A stretch of DNA of 64,000 bases from Medicago truncatula (Eukaryota > Streptophyta > Magnoliopsida > Fabales > Fabaceae), in NCBI RefSeq assembly GCF_003473485.1, contig NC_053046.1, positions 31,697,332-31,761,331 on the forward strand, given 5' to 3'. Each line of letters starts with the position of its first letter. Position 1 is the stretch's first letter. The position numbers and the translations under genes were made by a program. This document shows positions 45,623-58,600 of the stretch, piece by piece. The notes under the pieces were generated by a model that searched no databases, was not told where the DNA came from, and saw only the letters and a program-made list of their open reading frames with translations.

Positions 45623-48600
45623 ATGAACCATCAATGGATATACGACGTGTTCATAAATTTCAGAGGGGACGACAGTCGTAATAGCTTGGTTTCTCATCTG
45701 TACGCTGCTCTCTCAAACGCGCGAATCAACACATTTCTTGACGATGAGAAGCTTCACAAGGGATCGGAGCTGCAACCACAACTATTGAGAGCAATACAAG
45801 GGTCTCAGATCTGTTTAGTTGTTTTCTCGGAGAATTACAGTAGATCTAGTTGGTGTCTTCTTGAACTTGAAAAAATCATGGAAAACCGTGGTACTCATGG
45901 TCAAATAGTTATACCAATATTTTACCATATTGATCCAGCCATTGTTCGTCGTCAGTTAGGTAATTTTGGAAAAGCTTTAGAAATTACAGCTAAAAAAATG
46001 CAATCAAAAAGGGAGAAGCAAAAACTGTTGTTGCAGACGTGGAAGTCTGCTCTTAGCCAAGCTACAAATTTATCTGGCTGGGATGTCACCTCTTCCAGGT
46101 AAATCATTTTCTTCTTCTTTTTTTTTTTTAATAATTTTATTTTTTAGAATCAGAATGAATTAATGTTTTTAAGTTTTTTTTCTTTCACTATATTCATATT
46201 ATAATTACTGTGTGGTGTGTAAAAAAAAGAAAGAAGCTAGTATGTGTTAACAAATGTTTCTGACAAACCATTTTTTATAATATACGTCATTTTGGTCACT
46301 ATTATAAAATTATAATACTGAGTTAGCAGAAACAATGCATTTTTATATGCAGAAAATGTAAGGATTATTCTTCAATGCATTGTTTTTAGTCCCAGTTATT
46401 TATTAAAATGTAATGATTATTCTTCAAAGTCACACAAAATTTAGGGATCAAAAACATATTTAACTCTAAAATAATTGGGACCCACTAACTATCACATCAG
46501 CATTCCGTTGGAGAATTAACAGCTGAGCCTAATTTTGATAACGGAGACAAAATGTGAGGATTTTAAAAACATTAATGAAATGTAGGGACTATTCTTCGAA
46601 GGAGCGTAAAATGTAAGGACTAAAACCATATTTAACCCTAATATTTACTAGATCCAATAGCTTTTCAAATAATCTAATTTTTTTTTTCTTCTTATAATAA
46701 TAACCGAATTGTGTAACATTCTTATAAACACATTTATTTTTTGAAGGATATAAACACATTTATTTAAAAGTATAATTCAAAGTATAAAAAAGTCGGTCCA
46801 AAATTCCTATAACTTTATATGTTGTTAACTGATGATAATAATAATAATAATATTCATTGAATTTGAAGGAATGAAAGTGAACTGGTGCAAAAAATTGTTG
46901 AGGAGGTATTGGCAAAGCTAGACAACACATTCATGCCTCTTCCTGAGCACACGGTTGGACTAGAGTCCCGTGTTGAGAAAATGGTTCCATGGATTGAAAA
47001 TAATTCAACAAAGGTTTGTATGATAGGCATATGGGGAATGGGAGGGTTGGGTAAAACTACGGCAGCCAAAGCCATCTACAATCAAATTCATCGCAAATTT
47101 GTGTACAGAAGTTTCATCGAAAATATTAGAGAAACTTGTGAAAGGGATAGCAAAGGCGGATGGCATATTTGTTTACAACAACAACTTCTTTCAGATCTTC
47201 TCAAAACAAAGGAGAAGATACACAACATTGCCTCTGGGACAATTGCAATCAAGAAAATGCTCTCTGCAAAAAAGGTGCTCATTGTACTTGATGATGTGAC
47301 CAAAGTAGAGCAGGTAAAAGCCCTATATGAAAGTCGTAAGTGGTTTGGTGCAGGAAGTGTATTAATTGTTACAAGCAGGGATGCACACATACTTAAGTCA
47401 CTTCAAGTTGACCATGTCTATCCAGTTAACGAGATGGATCAAAAGGAGTCCCTCGAGCTTTTCAGCTGGCATGCGTTTAGACAGGCAAGTCCAAGAGCAG
47501 ACTTCAGTGAGCTCTCAAGTAGTGTAATTAAGTACTGTGGAGGACTACCCTTGGCTGCTGAAGTCATCGGATCTTATTTATATGGCAGGACAAGAGAAGA
47601 ATGGACAAGTGTGCTATCAAAACTAGAGATAATTCCTGACCATCATGTGCAAGAGAAACTAAGAATAAGCTACGATGGTCTAAGTGATGGTAAGCAAAAG
47701 GATATATTTCTTGACATATGTTGTTTCTTTATCGGCAAGGACAGAGCTTATGTTACTGAGATTCTAAATGGCTGTGGACTTTTTGCTAGTATTGGAATAT
47801 CTGTCCTCATAGAGCGGAGCCTCTTAAAAGTTGAAAAGAATAACAAGCTTGGAATGCATGATTTAATAAGAGACATGGGAAGAGAAATTGTTCGTCAAAA
47901 TTCAGAAAAAGATGTTCGCCAAATTTCAGAAAAAGATCCAGGGGAGCGTAGTCGGTTGTGGTTTCAGAAAGATGTACATGATGTTTTGACAAATAATACT
48001 GTAAGAACTTTCTCCATATACAATTTGAAACTTTTGAATATCCTCTGTAATCTTATGAAAATTATAAAGTTCTCTTTGTTAATGAACTGATTTGCTCTTC
48101 ATAACTATTTGCTGAAAAATCTTCATGTTTGTTACAAGTGTGCTTGGGCCACAGCCCACATCTGCCGTTTTGTTGCCACTGTTCTAGCAAGTAAACGAAA
48201 AACATTTCCCCTTACTTTTCTTAGTTTTTTCTCTTCACACACAGGGAACAAAAACTGTTGAGGGTTTGGTTTTAAACTTGGAAACAACAAGCAGAGCTAG
48301 CTTTAATACTAGTGCTTTTCAGGAGATGAAGAAACTGAGACTTTTACAACTTGATTGTGTTGACCTCACTGGAGATTTTGGGTTTCTTTCCAAACAACTG
48401 AGATGGGTCAATTGGCGACAATCTACCTTCAACCATGTTCCCAACAACTTTTATCAAGGAAATCTAGTTGTTTTTGAATTAAAATATAGCATGGTTAAAC
48501 AAGTTTGGAAGGAGACCCCGGTATAATAACATTTTCTTTAAAATTCAAATGCTCATGACAATAGAATCTGTTGCCACTCTTTCATTTCTGATTTTCATCT

Positions 48601-51194
48601 CTAATTTTTCTTTTAAATGATTATTTTCTTGCAGTTTCTGGACAAGCTAAAAATTCTCAACCTCAGTCATTCCAAGTACTTGAAAAACACCCCTAACTTT
48701 TCATTATTACCGAGTCTAGAAAAGCTCATTATGAAGGATTGTCCAAGTTTGTCCGAGGTACACCCGTCCATTGGAGATCTCAATAATCTTCTTCTGATAA
48801 ATTTTAAGGATTGTACAAGTCTTGGCAATCTACCAAGAGAGATATCTCAATTGATGTCTGTGACAACTCTCATACTTGATGGTTGTTCAAACATTACTGA
48901 ATTGGAAGAAGATGTAGTGCAAATGAAATCCTTGAAAACTCTAATGGCAGCAAGAACTGGTATAGAAAAAGCACCTTTTTCCATAGTTAGTTCGAAAAGC
49001 ATTGTTTATATATCCCTGTGTGGATTTGAAGGATTTGCACGTGATGTTTTTCCTTGTCTCATACGGTCTTGGATGTCACCAACAATAAATTCCTTACCAC
49101 ATATCCCTCACATGTCCTTGGGTGTAGAGAGTAATGATTTGCGTTTGGGCAATCAATCATCAACGCTTAGAAGCTGTTCAACACCTAGAAGTGTTTGGGT
49201 ACAATGCTGCTCCGATATTCAATTAACTGAAGAATTAAAAAGATTACTTAATGATCTAAACAGTGTGGATTTTACTGAATCAGAAACTTCACATGCATTA
49301 CAAATCTCAGATCTATCATTGAAATCTTTTGTTATTACTCTTGGCAAGAGCTTATCACAGGTTCCTTCTCTATCCTTTTAGTCTCACATGTACTGATATC
49401 TATTGTTAATTAAGAGAACACGATGATATTTTCTGTTTGCATTTTTTTCTTTAAATGGTTAAAGTTTCTTGAAGATACAAATTTATTCAGTCAGACGTGT
49501 ACCATTGAAGTGAAATAATTTTTTAGATAATTACACCCTCTTATTTTTTACTATACGTGTCATATTTTTTATAATCAATCTGGTTTTATGTCTGGGATGT
49601 TTACCATTGAAGCAATCTACTTACTGCAAAATGTAATGGAGTGATATCGGATGGATAAGACTTCCACTTAGTTTTCATTAATTTGGAGAAGACATAGATA
49701 GAGTGCCTAGAGAGATTTTGTGGAAAACTCTCGACAAGAAAGGGGTTAAGACTGCCTACTTTTGAGCTATCAAGGATATGTGTGGGAGGTTCTCGACTAG
49801 TGTGAGGACACAGAGTGGGGTCACAAGATTTTCCCATAACAATAGGACTGCACCAAGGGTCCATTCCAAGTCCTTATCCTTTTTACTTTGGTTTTGGGCT
49901 TACTTAGGGAGAGGAAAAAGAAAAATTATAAGAGATAGTATTAAAAACAACAATTATTTTTATGCAATAAACAAAGCAAATGAGTTCAAGCACGGTATAG
50001 CTGCTAGGAAAGAAAGGCGTAATAGAAAATTATTCATAGAGATAACAAAACCCTCATCTACTAGAAAAGTTGAGGTTCCTTCCCTTTTCTAAGTCCTAGA
50101 TGACAAAACTCTCAACTGAAATTTAGTGATATCATTATTATCTTACAGATGGAAATTACCAAAACTTTTAAGTTGAGATATTAACTAGCATATGGAAAGT
50201 GAAAAGAAGTATAAGAAAAGGTTAATTATAACATGAGAAAATGGTCATTGGCCAATTACAAGTTAAAATCTGTGTATGGCATATCAGTATTTCAAGGGTT
50301 CTGCAGCTATTATAAAAGCATTCTGCTATTGATGTGAGTGTTACAAAACTATTGCCTCATTGCTTTAAATCAGTTTCTGTGTATATTTTTATTTTTATTT
50401 TTCTGTGTAATGCACTATTTTTACACTATAAATGGCACAAAAATGTCTATTAGCATGAAATAATTACACAACTAACTCAACATATGTTCATGATACAGGG
50501 ATTAACAACCACAACCACTGGTTCCAATGATTGTTTTGTTCTGGTTAACAATTATCCTTCTGGGTTATCTTATACATGTACAGGACCTTCAGTCCGATTT
50601 CGAGTGCCTGAGGATAGTGATTGTCACATGAAGGGAATTACTTTATGTGTTGTTTATTCATCAACATTTGAAAACATGGAAACTGAATGCCTCGTTGGTG
50701 TTTTGATTATTAATTATACAAAATTCACTATCAATTTATACAAGCGAGACACAGTAATGTCCTTTAACGATGAAGATTGGCAGGGTGTAAAATCAAATTT
50801 AGGAGCTGGTGACAATATGGAGATTTTTGTAGCTTTAGGGAATGGTATGACTGTTAAAGAAACAGGTGTCCATCTTGTACATGGCCAATCAAGTACTATG
50901 GAAGTTGAGTCGTCGTCAATGACCATGGAAGTTGAGCAATCTATTATGGTAAAAATGGAGCCATTGCCCGAAGTGGAAGTGCAAACGCAGCCTAATGTGA
51001 AAATAGATCCATCACCTGAAGAGGAAGTACAATCATCCCTTGATGTGAAAAATGAGGCATCACTTATTATCCAGAATGAACCATCACTGGAGCCATCGCT
51101 TACTGTCCAGGACGAGTCATCACCGAAGCCAAATGAAAACATCTTTGCAAAACTTGGAAAGAGAGTTGGTAAATGTGTATGCTTGAAACTATAG
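45623..51194 (+). CDS. TIR-NBS-LRR (TNL) resistance protein, five exons
   Basis: I read exons 45623-46098, 46869-48000, 48245-48520, 48635-49360 and 50499-51194, about 1101 residues. Exon 1 is the TIR domain (YDVFINFRGDDSR; SENYSRSSWCLLELEKI with the catalytic-type Glu; IFYHIDPAIVRRQ). Exon 2 is the NB-ARC: GIWGMGGLGKTT about 212-223, KVLIVLDDV, GAGSVLIVTSRD, GGLPLAAEVIG and MHDLIRDMGRE. Kinase-2 ends LDDVT, as in TIR types. Exons 3-4 are LRRs (LKILNLSHSKYLKNTPNFS, LSEVHPSIGDLNNL). Exon 5 begins GLTTTTTGSNDC, a post-LRR beta-sandwich typical of legume TNLs, then a repetitive acidic tail. Exon boundaries are phase-consistent. Intron 1 holds MITE debris and intron 4 a LINE piece. It appears intact. 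Confidence 0.9.
46370..46630. mobile_element. MITE debris in TNL intron 1
   Basis: Two phrases ending 'aaaacatatttaactct' and 'aaaccatatttaaccct', each preceded by 'agggac/aaggact', match right arms of the GGGTTAAATATG MITE family. No complete element can be bounded. Confidence 0.5.
49567..49905 (+). mobile_element. Non-LTR reverse-transcriptase fragment in TNL intron 4
   Basis: Plus-strand frames give QSGFMSGMFTIEAIYLLQNV, then LEKT, then ITIGLHQGS with PYLF. This is the plant LINE RT block normally reading 'GFMPGRSTMEAIYLL...DLEKAYDRVPREILW...DFPITIGLHQGSxLSPYLF'. Stops and shifts split it, and the YADD region is missing. It is in the sense orientation of the resistance gene but lies within the intron. 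Confidence 0.8.
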
Positions 51195-52454
51195 AATAGG
51201 GATCTCAGAAATTTATGATTGCCCAATTGGGCACACTTTGTCCTAATATCGAAATACCTTCCTAAATATTATCATCTTAACGACTTTACCTGTATGTTTT
51301 TGTAGGATACTCATCTAGTTTTGAACTGCATTAACTACTTATTTATATATTACCCATTTATCATGTAAATGTAAACAATAAATATCATGACATCCTCTAA
51401 AAAAAAAACAATTGGATAGAAAGATAAACTAATGATCTATCCTGAAGAGGAAACTTAAGAAAATCGACATCATTTGTTTTTAATACCATTTCACCAACAT
51501 GTGGCACAATTGGAAAAACATATTAGGAGATGTGAACTCAACTCTTTAAATGCATCTCAATTATTTTTATATATTAGTTTTCACAGTTATGTGGGGATAA
51601 ACTGGTTTATCAAAAAATTAATACCACTTCTATTTTTTAATGCTTTTAATTTAGTCACTAAATTTAGGCAGAGAAGACAATAAATTAATGAGAAATGATA
51701 TTTGTACATCCATTTTATGATAATTTTTGTACAATCTTCTCTCTCATACTTACATTATCTTTTTGGGAGGGAGCTTGGACTATGCTAATGTCAGTTTTTA
51801 TATTAGTAGTATGTGAAACTTCCATCGTATTGTTTGATTCAATTTATGTGGTTCTGAAAATGTTGTTAAGAAATTCTCATGCGTGGTATCCTGCTTTATG
51901 ATTTAAAAATTTAAAAAAACCAAAAATCAGTGTCAGATTTCGAAAAAGTTACTCCCTTCACCCAAGTTAACCCTCCAAGGTCAATGGGGAAGGCGACGGT
52001 GCAGGGAAGGAATTAGTGAATAAAATTGTTAGGTCATGTATTGTTTTCGATCAAATCGCAAAAACAAAACATCAACTTTGGCCTGAAGCATTGAACCCGC
52101 TTCCTGAAATTTATTTCAGATTAGACGACTATCCATCAAATTGTTTAGTCCAAAAGCTCTTGAACCGATCTATCACCTTGCATCTAAAAGAGATTGCAAT
52201 CCAAAAAAATAAAATTGTAATAATAAAAAATGAGATTAAAATAATCTTTTTGATAATTGAATGTGTGAGGTGATGTCATTATAGAATTTGAATGCATGAA
52301 TATCACAAAAACATCTCAAAGTGCTTTTTGTTAGTAATTTTATGGATGAAATTGACTAATGAAAAACATTTTCAAGAACCAAGCAAAAAAGAAAGACTTT
52401 TGAAGACCAAACTCAATAAAAAAAATATGTATTTCAATAATTTTTATTATTTCG
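51195..52454. other. 3' flank of the TNL, no gene recognised
   Basis: AT-rich. A 52000-52160 segment has somewhat more balanced composition (KTKHQLWPEALNPLPEIYF in one frame) but no recognised family. It could be a relic coding piece. Confidence 0.35.
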
Positions 52455-53272
52455 ATACATTTTTTTATTTGAATCAGCAACATTTATTAGGCTCGGCTAG
52501 CACAAGATGCACTTAACCGGCGAAGGAGGAAAAAGAGTACAAATAGGCACTACAAAACAGACCGCAGCGCACTACCAAAGACAAACTTGATAAAAAAAAA
52601 CCCCTAAGAGCCCAATTCCAACCAAAGGAGGACTCAAACAACAGCATAAAAACAACAAGAACGAAATACAAGTGGAACGCTTAAACAACAAAAAACGCAG
52701 GCTGCCAAACACACACAACCACCAACAACAGAAAACAGCTCCCAAAAAAACCAGTCAACAAAAGCTATCTCACAAGGCACGCCAAAGGGTTCCAACACCA
52801 TTCGTAGAAAAGGAAAAGCAGCGCTTTTTAAACGACTTAGACACCACCGCCACGACAAAACTTTAATATCATCCACCAACTCCATCACCCCCGTCTCCTT
52901 AGCATTGAAAATTTTATCATTCCTTGCCTTTCATATCACCTAAATAGTCGCATGCCAAATGAGTCTAAGTCCTCGAATGATCTTCTTGTTCGACGAAACC
53001 GCATTCCAACACGCCCAATGGATGAACAAGTTTTGAGGAATGATGAACATAAAACCCACCCAATGGAGAAGTTCTAACCAAACACCTCTCGCAACCTCAC
53101 AATGCATAAAAAGATGATTCGTGCTTTCGTTATCCCTTCCACACAAAACACAACTCAAATTAATATCTGGAGAAAGGGCGTTCCTTCTACGAAGGTTGAC
53201 ACGGGTAGGGATACGGTCTAACAACATCTTCCACGAAAGAGCCTGATAGTACTCAAAAGTAATATATTTCAT
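52455..53272 (-). mobile_element. LINE 3' end with zf-RVT domain
   Basis: The minus strand encodes SWKMLLDRIPTRVNLRRRNA, CVLCGRDNESTNHLFMHCEV and RGVWLELLHW, the zinc-binding domain (zf-RVT, C-x2-C...H-x4-C) near the end of plant L1 ORF2. A shifted frame then gives RNDKIFN and LSWRWCLSRL. A roughly 350-bp 3' UTR follows, ending 'ttgctgattcaaataaaaaaa' in minus orientation. The copy is 5'-truncated at about 53240. Confidence 0.88.
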
Positions 53273-55659
53273 GTGTTAATTTAGGCATTTTAGTGACTTG
53301 TTTTGCAAGTTATCTAAGGAAAAACTACCATTTATCGTAATTTTGCCATTTATGCTTTACATGTCTTACTCTACTCAATTTGTGCAGGAAATGACAAGCA
53401 AGGACCAAGAAACCACTTTATGAGCCAAGCCAAACTCGCTTAAGCGAGAAAGTTCCAGAGAGCAGCCATCCATCTCGCTTCTGAGCCGTGGTTTTATTTC
53501 CGATGCGTTGTTTGGTGAGAACTATTTAACTCTCGCCCTTGACGAGCTTGTTTGTATCTTTTCTATGATTTATCTGAAACATAATGATACTTCCACACTT
53601 CCAAAGTAACCAACAAAATAAATAATGAAGTTTTAATCATATCCAATCATTTTCAATGGGAATTATCTATTCTTTGTCTTAGCTTACCCATAATTTCTAC
53701 TCTTCTTCATATTCTCTTTTATTTTACTAAATTCAAAATCTTTTAATCCTTTTCTTCTTTCTATTAGATTGGAACTAAGTCTTCTACTCTATGATACTAC
53801 TTCTCTTAGATCAAAATTCGCTACATCCCTATTTAGATTTGAACTAGCTGGCCCATTTCATTCTTTTCTGTTATACTCCTTCTCTTAACTTGGAAAAAAG
53901 CATCGCCTGCTATCCTACTTTCTACTTCTCTTCATGCTCCTATTAGAAATTTGAACTAAGTCATGCATATTTTATTCATTCTCCTTCTACCGTTCATCCA
54001 TCCCATGAAGTGTAAAATGTAGTTGCTGACATTATAGGCTATAGAGAAATAATAAGAGCTCACTTATATAAATGAGTTGCACATAACCACATATTATGTG
54101 TATATGCACCAAATAATAGTTGGAAAATAGATAATATCGATTAAATTGTATAACCAAATTTTGTCTCAAAATATGAACTCTTAAGTTGTTATTAATTACT
54201 TTTCAAATGCCGCAAATGTATAATAATTTTGACACATAAAATCGGAAAGACAGAACCTGAGCGTTAATTCTCTCTTTTGAATGAAGTGTTATGTTACATA
54301 GAATTATAGAGTTCTGGTGTCGCCGACTGTGATCCAGAAGTATGTCATTAATGCACTGCCTGACGCCAACCTTGATCCTGCATAAGATACGCAAAGTCTA
54401 GCTTGCAATTATTAGCACAACCATCTCTCAAGAACACCTCTGGAACTATAATACAAATGTGATATTCACTATAGACAAAGCGAAAACAGTAGAATATTTA
54501 AATTGAATGGAAGTTAGTGTCACAGAAAAAGCTTCTACTTGCTGCCAGAGAAGAAACAAATTTGCAGTAGAGATATATAGTGGATTTCTAAATTCTTCTA
54601 ACTAGTAACTTTATCCATAAGAGCAACATTGTTAATTTTGACCATGGGGTATCGTGATTTATAGTCTTGTAAATCCAACATCATTCAATGATATAATTTG
54701 TAAATTTATTCGAACTGAAAGACATGTATAAAAGGCTAACTTGTGTAGTAATGATTTAAATCATTGATGGTGTGACTGTCATCAACTAACGAATTTGGTT
54801 AAACACGCATTAATATCGATAATATATAACCTGGAGGATGTTGTTCTGGTTGCGCGGCGCTTCATGTGTTTTGAGCGTTAATCTGAGTTCCTGTATTTTA
54901 GAAATTGATATATTTTCCTAGCATTCAAAAGTTGTTAGATAATATAGATAATATCATCTATAAACAAGGAAGTCGTTTACACAATACAGAGGTTGTTTTA
55001 GTTTATCATTTAAAACTGAAGTGTATCTAAAATTGTGCAAATTTGATCAAGGACTTGTGGAACTGATTTAGCTCTAGATCGATAGCGACGAGACTGACAT
55101 GAAAGCGTTTTACAGGAAATTCGTTACACCAAGGGTTTTAATAAATCAATCAAACAATTTCAAAATTATGCAAAACAACAGTAGACAGTAGCAAAACTGA
55201 CAGTTTGCTATGAGAAGGCTCTCAAGGTTAGTATTTACAGTCATAAGCGGGTTGGATAAACCCTATATTCTAGGCATTTAGTTACTTTGATAAGAATAAC
55301 TATCAGGGGTTCTAGCTGCTTTTAGAATGTGCTCATTCGTGATGCCTGTAAAGGTGCCACCTTTGCTTGCTTCGAGCCTTTAGAAGGGTGCTTATGATCA
55401 TCTGAGTCCTTATGAAGGACATTGTGTCCTTTATCCGGGTTTTCCCAGTCCATTATGAAATTAAAGAAAGAAAAAAGGCTTCAATCAGTCCTTTTCCCAG
55501 TCCTTTATCCTCCTTTGCTTGCTTCGACCCTTTAGAAGGGTGCTTATGTCACCAGGTACTCATTTTTTTTGTATTCCAAATATTAAATTTGTCATATAAA
55601 ATCTTATGCTTGGTTTCATTTCATGTATCAGAATTTAAAGAGGACATTCTTGTGCAAAT
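53273..55659. other. Intergenic before the potassium transporter
   Basis: 53280-53560 has retroelement-like composition and the 14-bp palindrome CTCGCTTAAGCGAG at 53435-53448. About 55356-55392 and 55512-55548 are near-identical direct copies of a 36-bp phrase starting CTTTGCTTGCTTCGA. No exon upstream of 55620 could be tied to the transporter. Confidence 0.45.
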
Positions 55660-58600
55660 GTGCTGACTCTAGCATACCAAAGTCTTGGAGTAGTTTATGG
55701 TGACCTAAGTACTTCTCCTCTTTATGTATACAAGACCTCATTCTCAGGGAAATTGAGCCTTAAAGAAGATGATGAAGAAATTTTTGGGGTGCTTTCATTT
55801 ATCTTTTGGATATTTACTATTATTGCTCTCTTCAAATATGTTTTCATTGTCATGTCTGCTGATGATGATGGAGAAGGTACAGTCTTCAATCATTGATGTT
55901 GCTTAAGTCTGTCTTCTCAATTATAAGATATCATTTTGGAATAAATAAAAGGACTAATATTGTCTCTCTTAATTATATATTAGGATAAATAGTTAAATCT
56001 TTGTTAGAATCAATTGCAGGAGGCACCTTTGCATTATACTCACTTCTTTGCAGACATGCAAGACTAAGCATTTTGCCTAATCAGCAACCAACAGATGAGA
56101 ATTTATCTGCTTATTCCACAGAAGATTCTGCCGATACATGGCAATCTTCTCTTTTGAAGCTGTTCTTTGAAAAGCATCCTAGATTCCAGAAAGGACTGTT
56201 AATATTTGTTCTGTTGGGAACTTGCATGACGATTGGTGATGGTGTGATTACTCCTGCAATATCAGGTAGTTTGATCGGGAGCAGCCCCTCTCAGCTTCTA
56301 TTATTATGTTTACTTGATACTTCCTGTACGCTTTGACCTTAATATCAGTTCCAGATTACTTGTTGAACAAGTATACAGGAGTTTGGTCTTATAAAAAACA
56401 GAATTGTTTAAATATGTGTTTTGTCCCTGTAAATAGAGCGAATTTCGGTTTTAGTCCCTATAAATACCTTATTGTTTTCTTTTCATCCTTACAAAATCAT
56501 GTATTTGTTTTTTGTCCGTAGTGTCAACTTTCTGTTTAAAATAACTAACGTGGAAAATACAAGTAAATGACATCCGTTCCATGTAGAATAATTATGCCAC
56601 GTGTCAACACCACCACATCGGGTGATAGTGAGACATCAACACTAATGAACACGTCATTAAAAACGAGGAGATAGACATGGCATATCAGCTCCATGTGTCC
56701 GTGCTGATGTTCATGCCAGTCGTAGCTCACTATCATCCAATGTGGTTTTGACATGTGGCATTGTCATCCTACGTGGAAATGATGGTGTGTACCTTTGTTT
56801 ACACCATTAGCTTTTTTAAACCGAAAGTTTATGCCAGGGACCAAAAATGAAAACATTTGATTTTGCAAGGACTAACCGTAATATTTTAAACCAAAAAGAA
56901 TTATGCTATCCATCATTAGCAATGTCACAGATACACACATGCATTCCTTAAATTGTAGCTTTAGTTGATTACTAATTTCTAGAATTCATTATTTCTCACT
57001 AATGTGATTAGACAAAAGCACATTTCACAATAAATAATTGCACTGTTTACCGAAAATATACTGTTTCAAGAGTTGATCCTTATACAAAGTTCTGTACCAG
57101 TTTGTCCGTTTCGGTCTATGACCATCCTTTTCGTGTCTCATTTCAGTATTTTCAGCAGTTTTAGGAGTTCAAGTTAAGATCAACCAACTACATGACAGTA
57201 AGCCAACCAAACTTCTATCATTACCATTATGTCTATTCAATGCATAATTTTAAAACTCTACCTTATGTATTGCGCAGATTATGTTGTTATAGTCTCATGT
57301 ATCATTTTAGTTGGCCTTTTCTCCATTCAGCATCATGGAACACATAGAGTTGCCTTCATGTTTGCCCCAGTTGTTGCAGCATGGCTTTTGTGCATCAGTG
57401 GTATTGGTATATACAATATATTCCGATGGAACCGACAAGTATATCGTGCACTTTCTCCAGTCTATATGTTCAGGTTTCTCAAAACAACTGGCATTGAAGG
57501 ATGGTTGTCATTAAGTGGAGTGGTGCTTTAGATAACAGGTAACTATAAGTTAGTCAATTTTATTATAGTTGTCTAGCTTGTGTTATTTGAACAACCAAAT
57601 TCAGACAATTTTCGCAATAACTTTTTAAGTGGTTAACACAGTTCATGTAAGTGGCTAATTGCGTTCAGTAGGTGCTTAATGGACCATAAGTGAAAACTCA
57701 TTGACCATCAATTTAACTTCATCCCAAACTTGTGGTTGATGAATTTATGTTGGTGGTTAATAAGTTTGGACACCTGATATATCTATTAATCATCTACTAA
57801 ACATAATTAATCACCTATTTGAACTAAGTTGAACACTTAAAAAGTCACGAAAATTGTCTAAATTTGGTTGTACAACAAATCATTTCTCGATCAGCTACTG
57901 TCTTAGGTGTGGAGACAATGTACGCTGACATGGGTCATTTTTCTGCACTCTCAATAAAGGTAAATTAAAAGTATGCAATAATTAACAATGTTGATCCAAG
58001 TATATTAGTCTAGCATACAAAAATGAAATCTGATTTAACAGTTACACGTAAATCTCAGATAGCTTTCACATGTTTAGTATATCCCTGCCTGATTTTGGCA
58101 TATATGGGTGAGGCTGCATTTCTCTCTAAGCACCATTATGACATTGAGAGAAGTTTCTACAAAGCCATACCAGGCAAGAATTCACTTTAATAAACAACAA
58201 ATATATCGATATTATTTATGATAACTCTAGGGTAACAGTGCTACTATTTTTCTGCAGAAGCTGTATTTTGGCCAGTTTTTATAGTGGCCACTTTTGATGC
58301 TGTTGTAGGAAGTCAAGCAGTGATTTCTGCAACTTTTTCCATCATAAGCCAATGTTGTGCTTTAAATTGTTTTCGAGTCAAGATTGTTCATACTTCTAGC
58401 AAAATATATGGACAGATATATGTTCCAGAAGTCAATTGGATATTAATGTGCCTTTGTTTAGCTGTTACAATTGGCCTTTGGGATCCAAACATGATGGGTC
58501 ATGCATATGGTATGATATCCTTTTCCATTGTGTTTAGATTAAACAATCATTTTTATCCTAAAATGTGTGAGGTGCTGTCACATTAGTCTCTAACGTATCC

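Noticed and set aside
50714-51226. 170-codon minus-strand ORF opposite the TNL tail
   Set aside because: It is antisense to the repetitive acidic tail, and its Ser/Thr/Asp-rich sequence is simply the complement. No promoter or homology was seen.
55412-55666. ORF starting MKDIVSF as a first exon of the transporter
   Set aside because: It ends in a stop out of frame with the transporter and lacks HAK N-terminal features. Only its last EDILVQM resembles the expected context.
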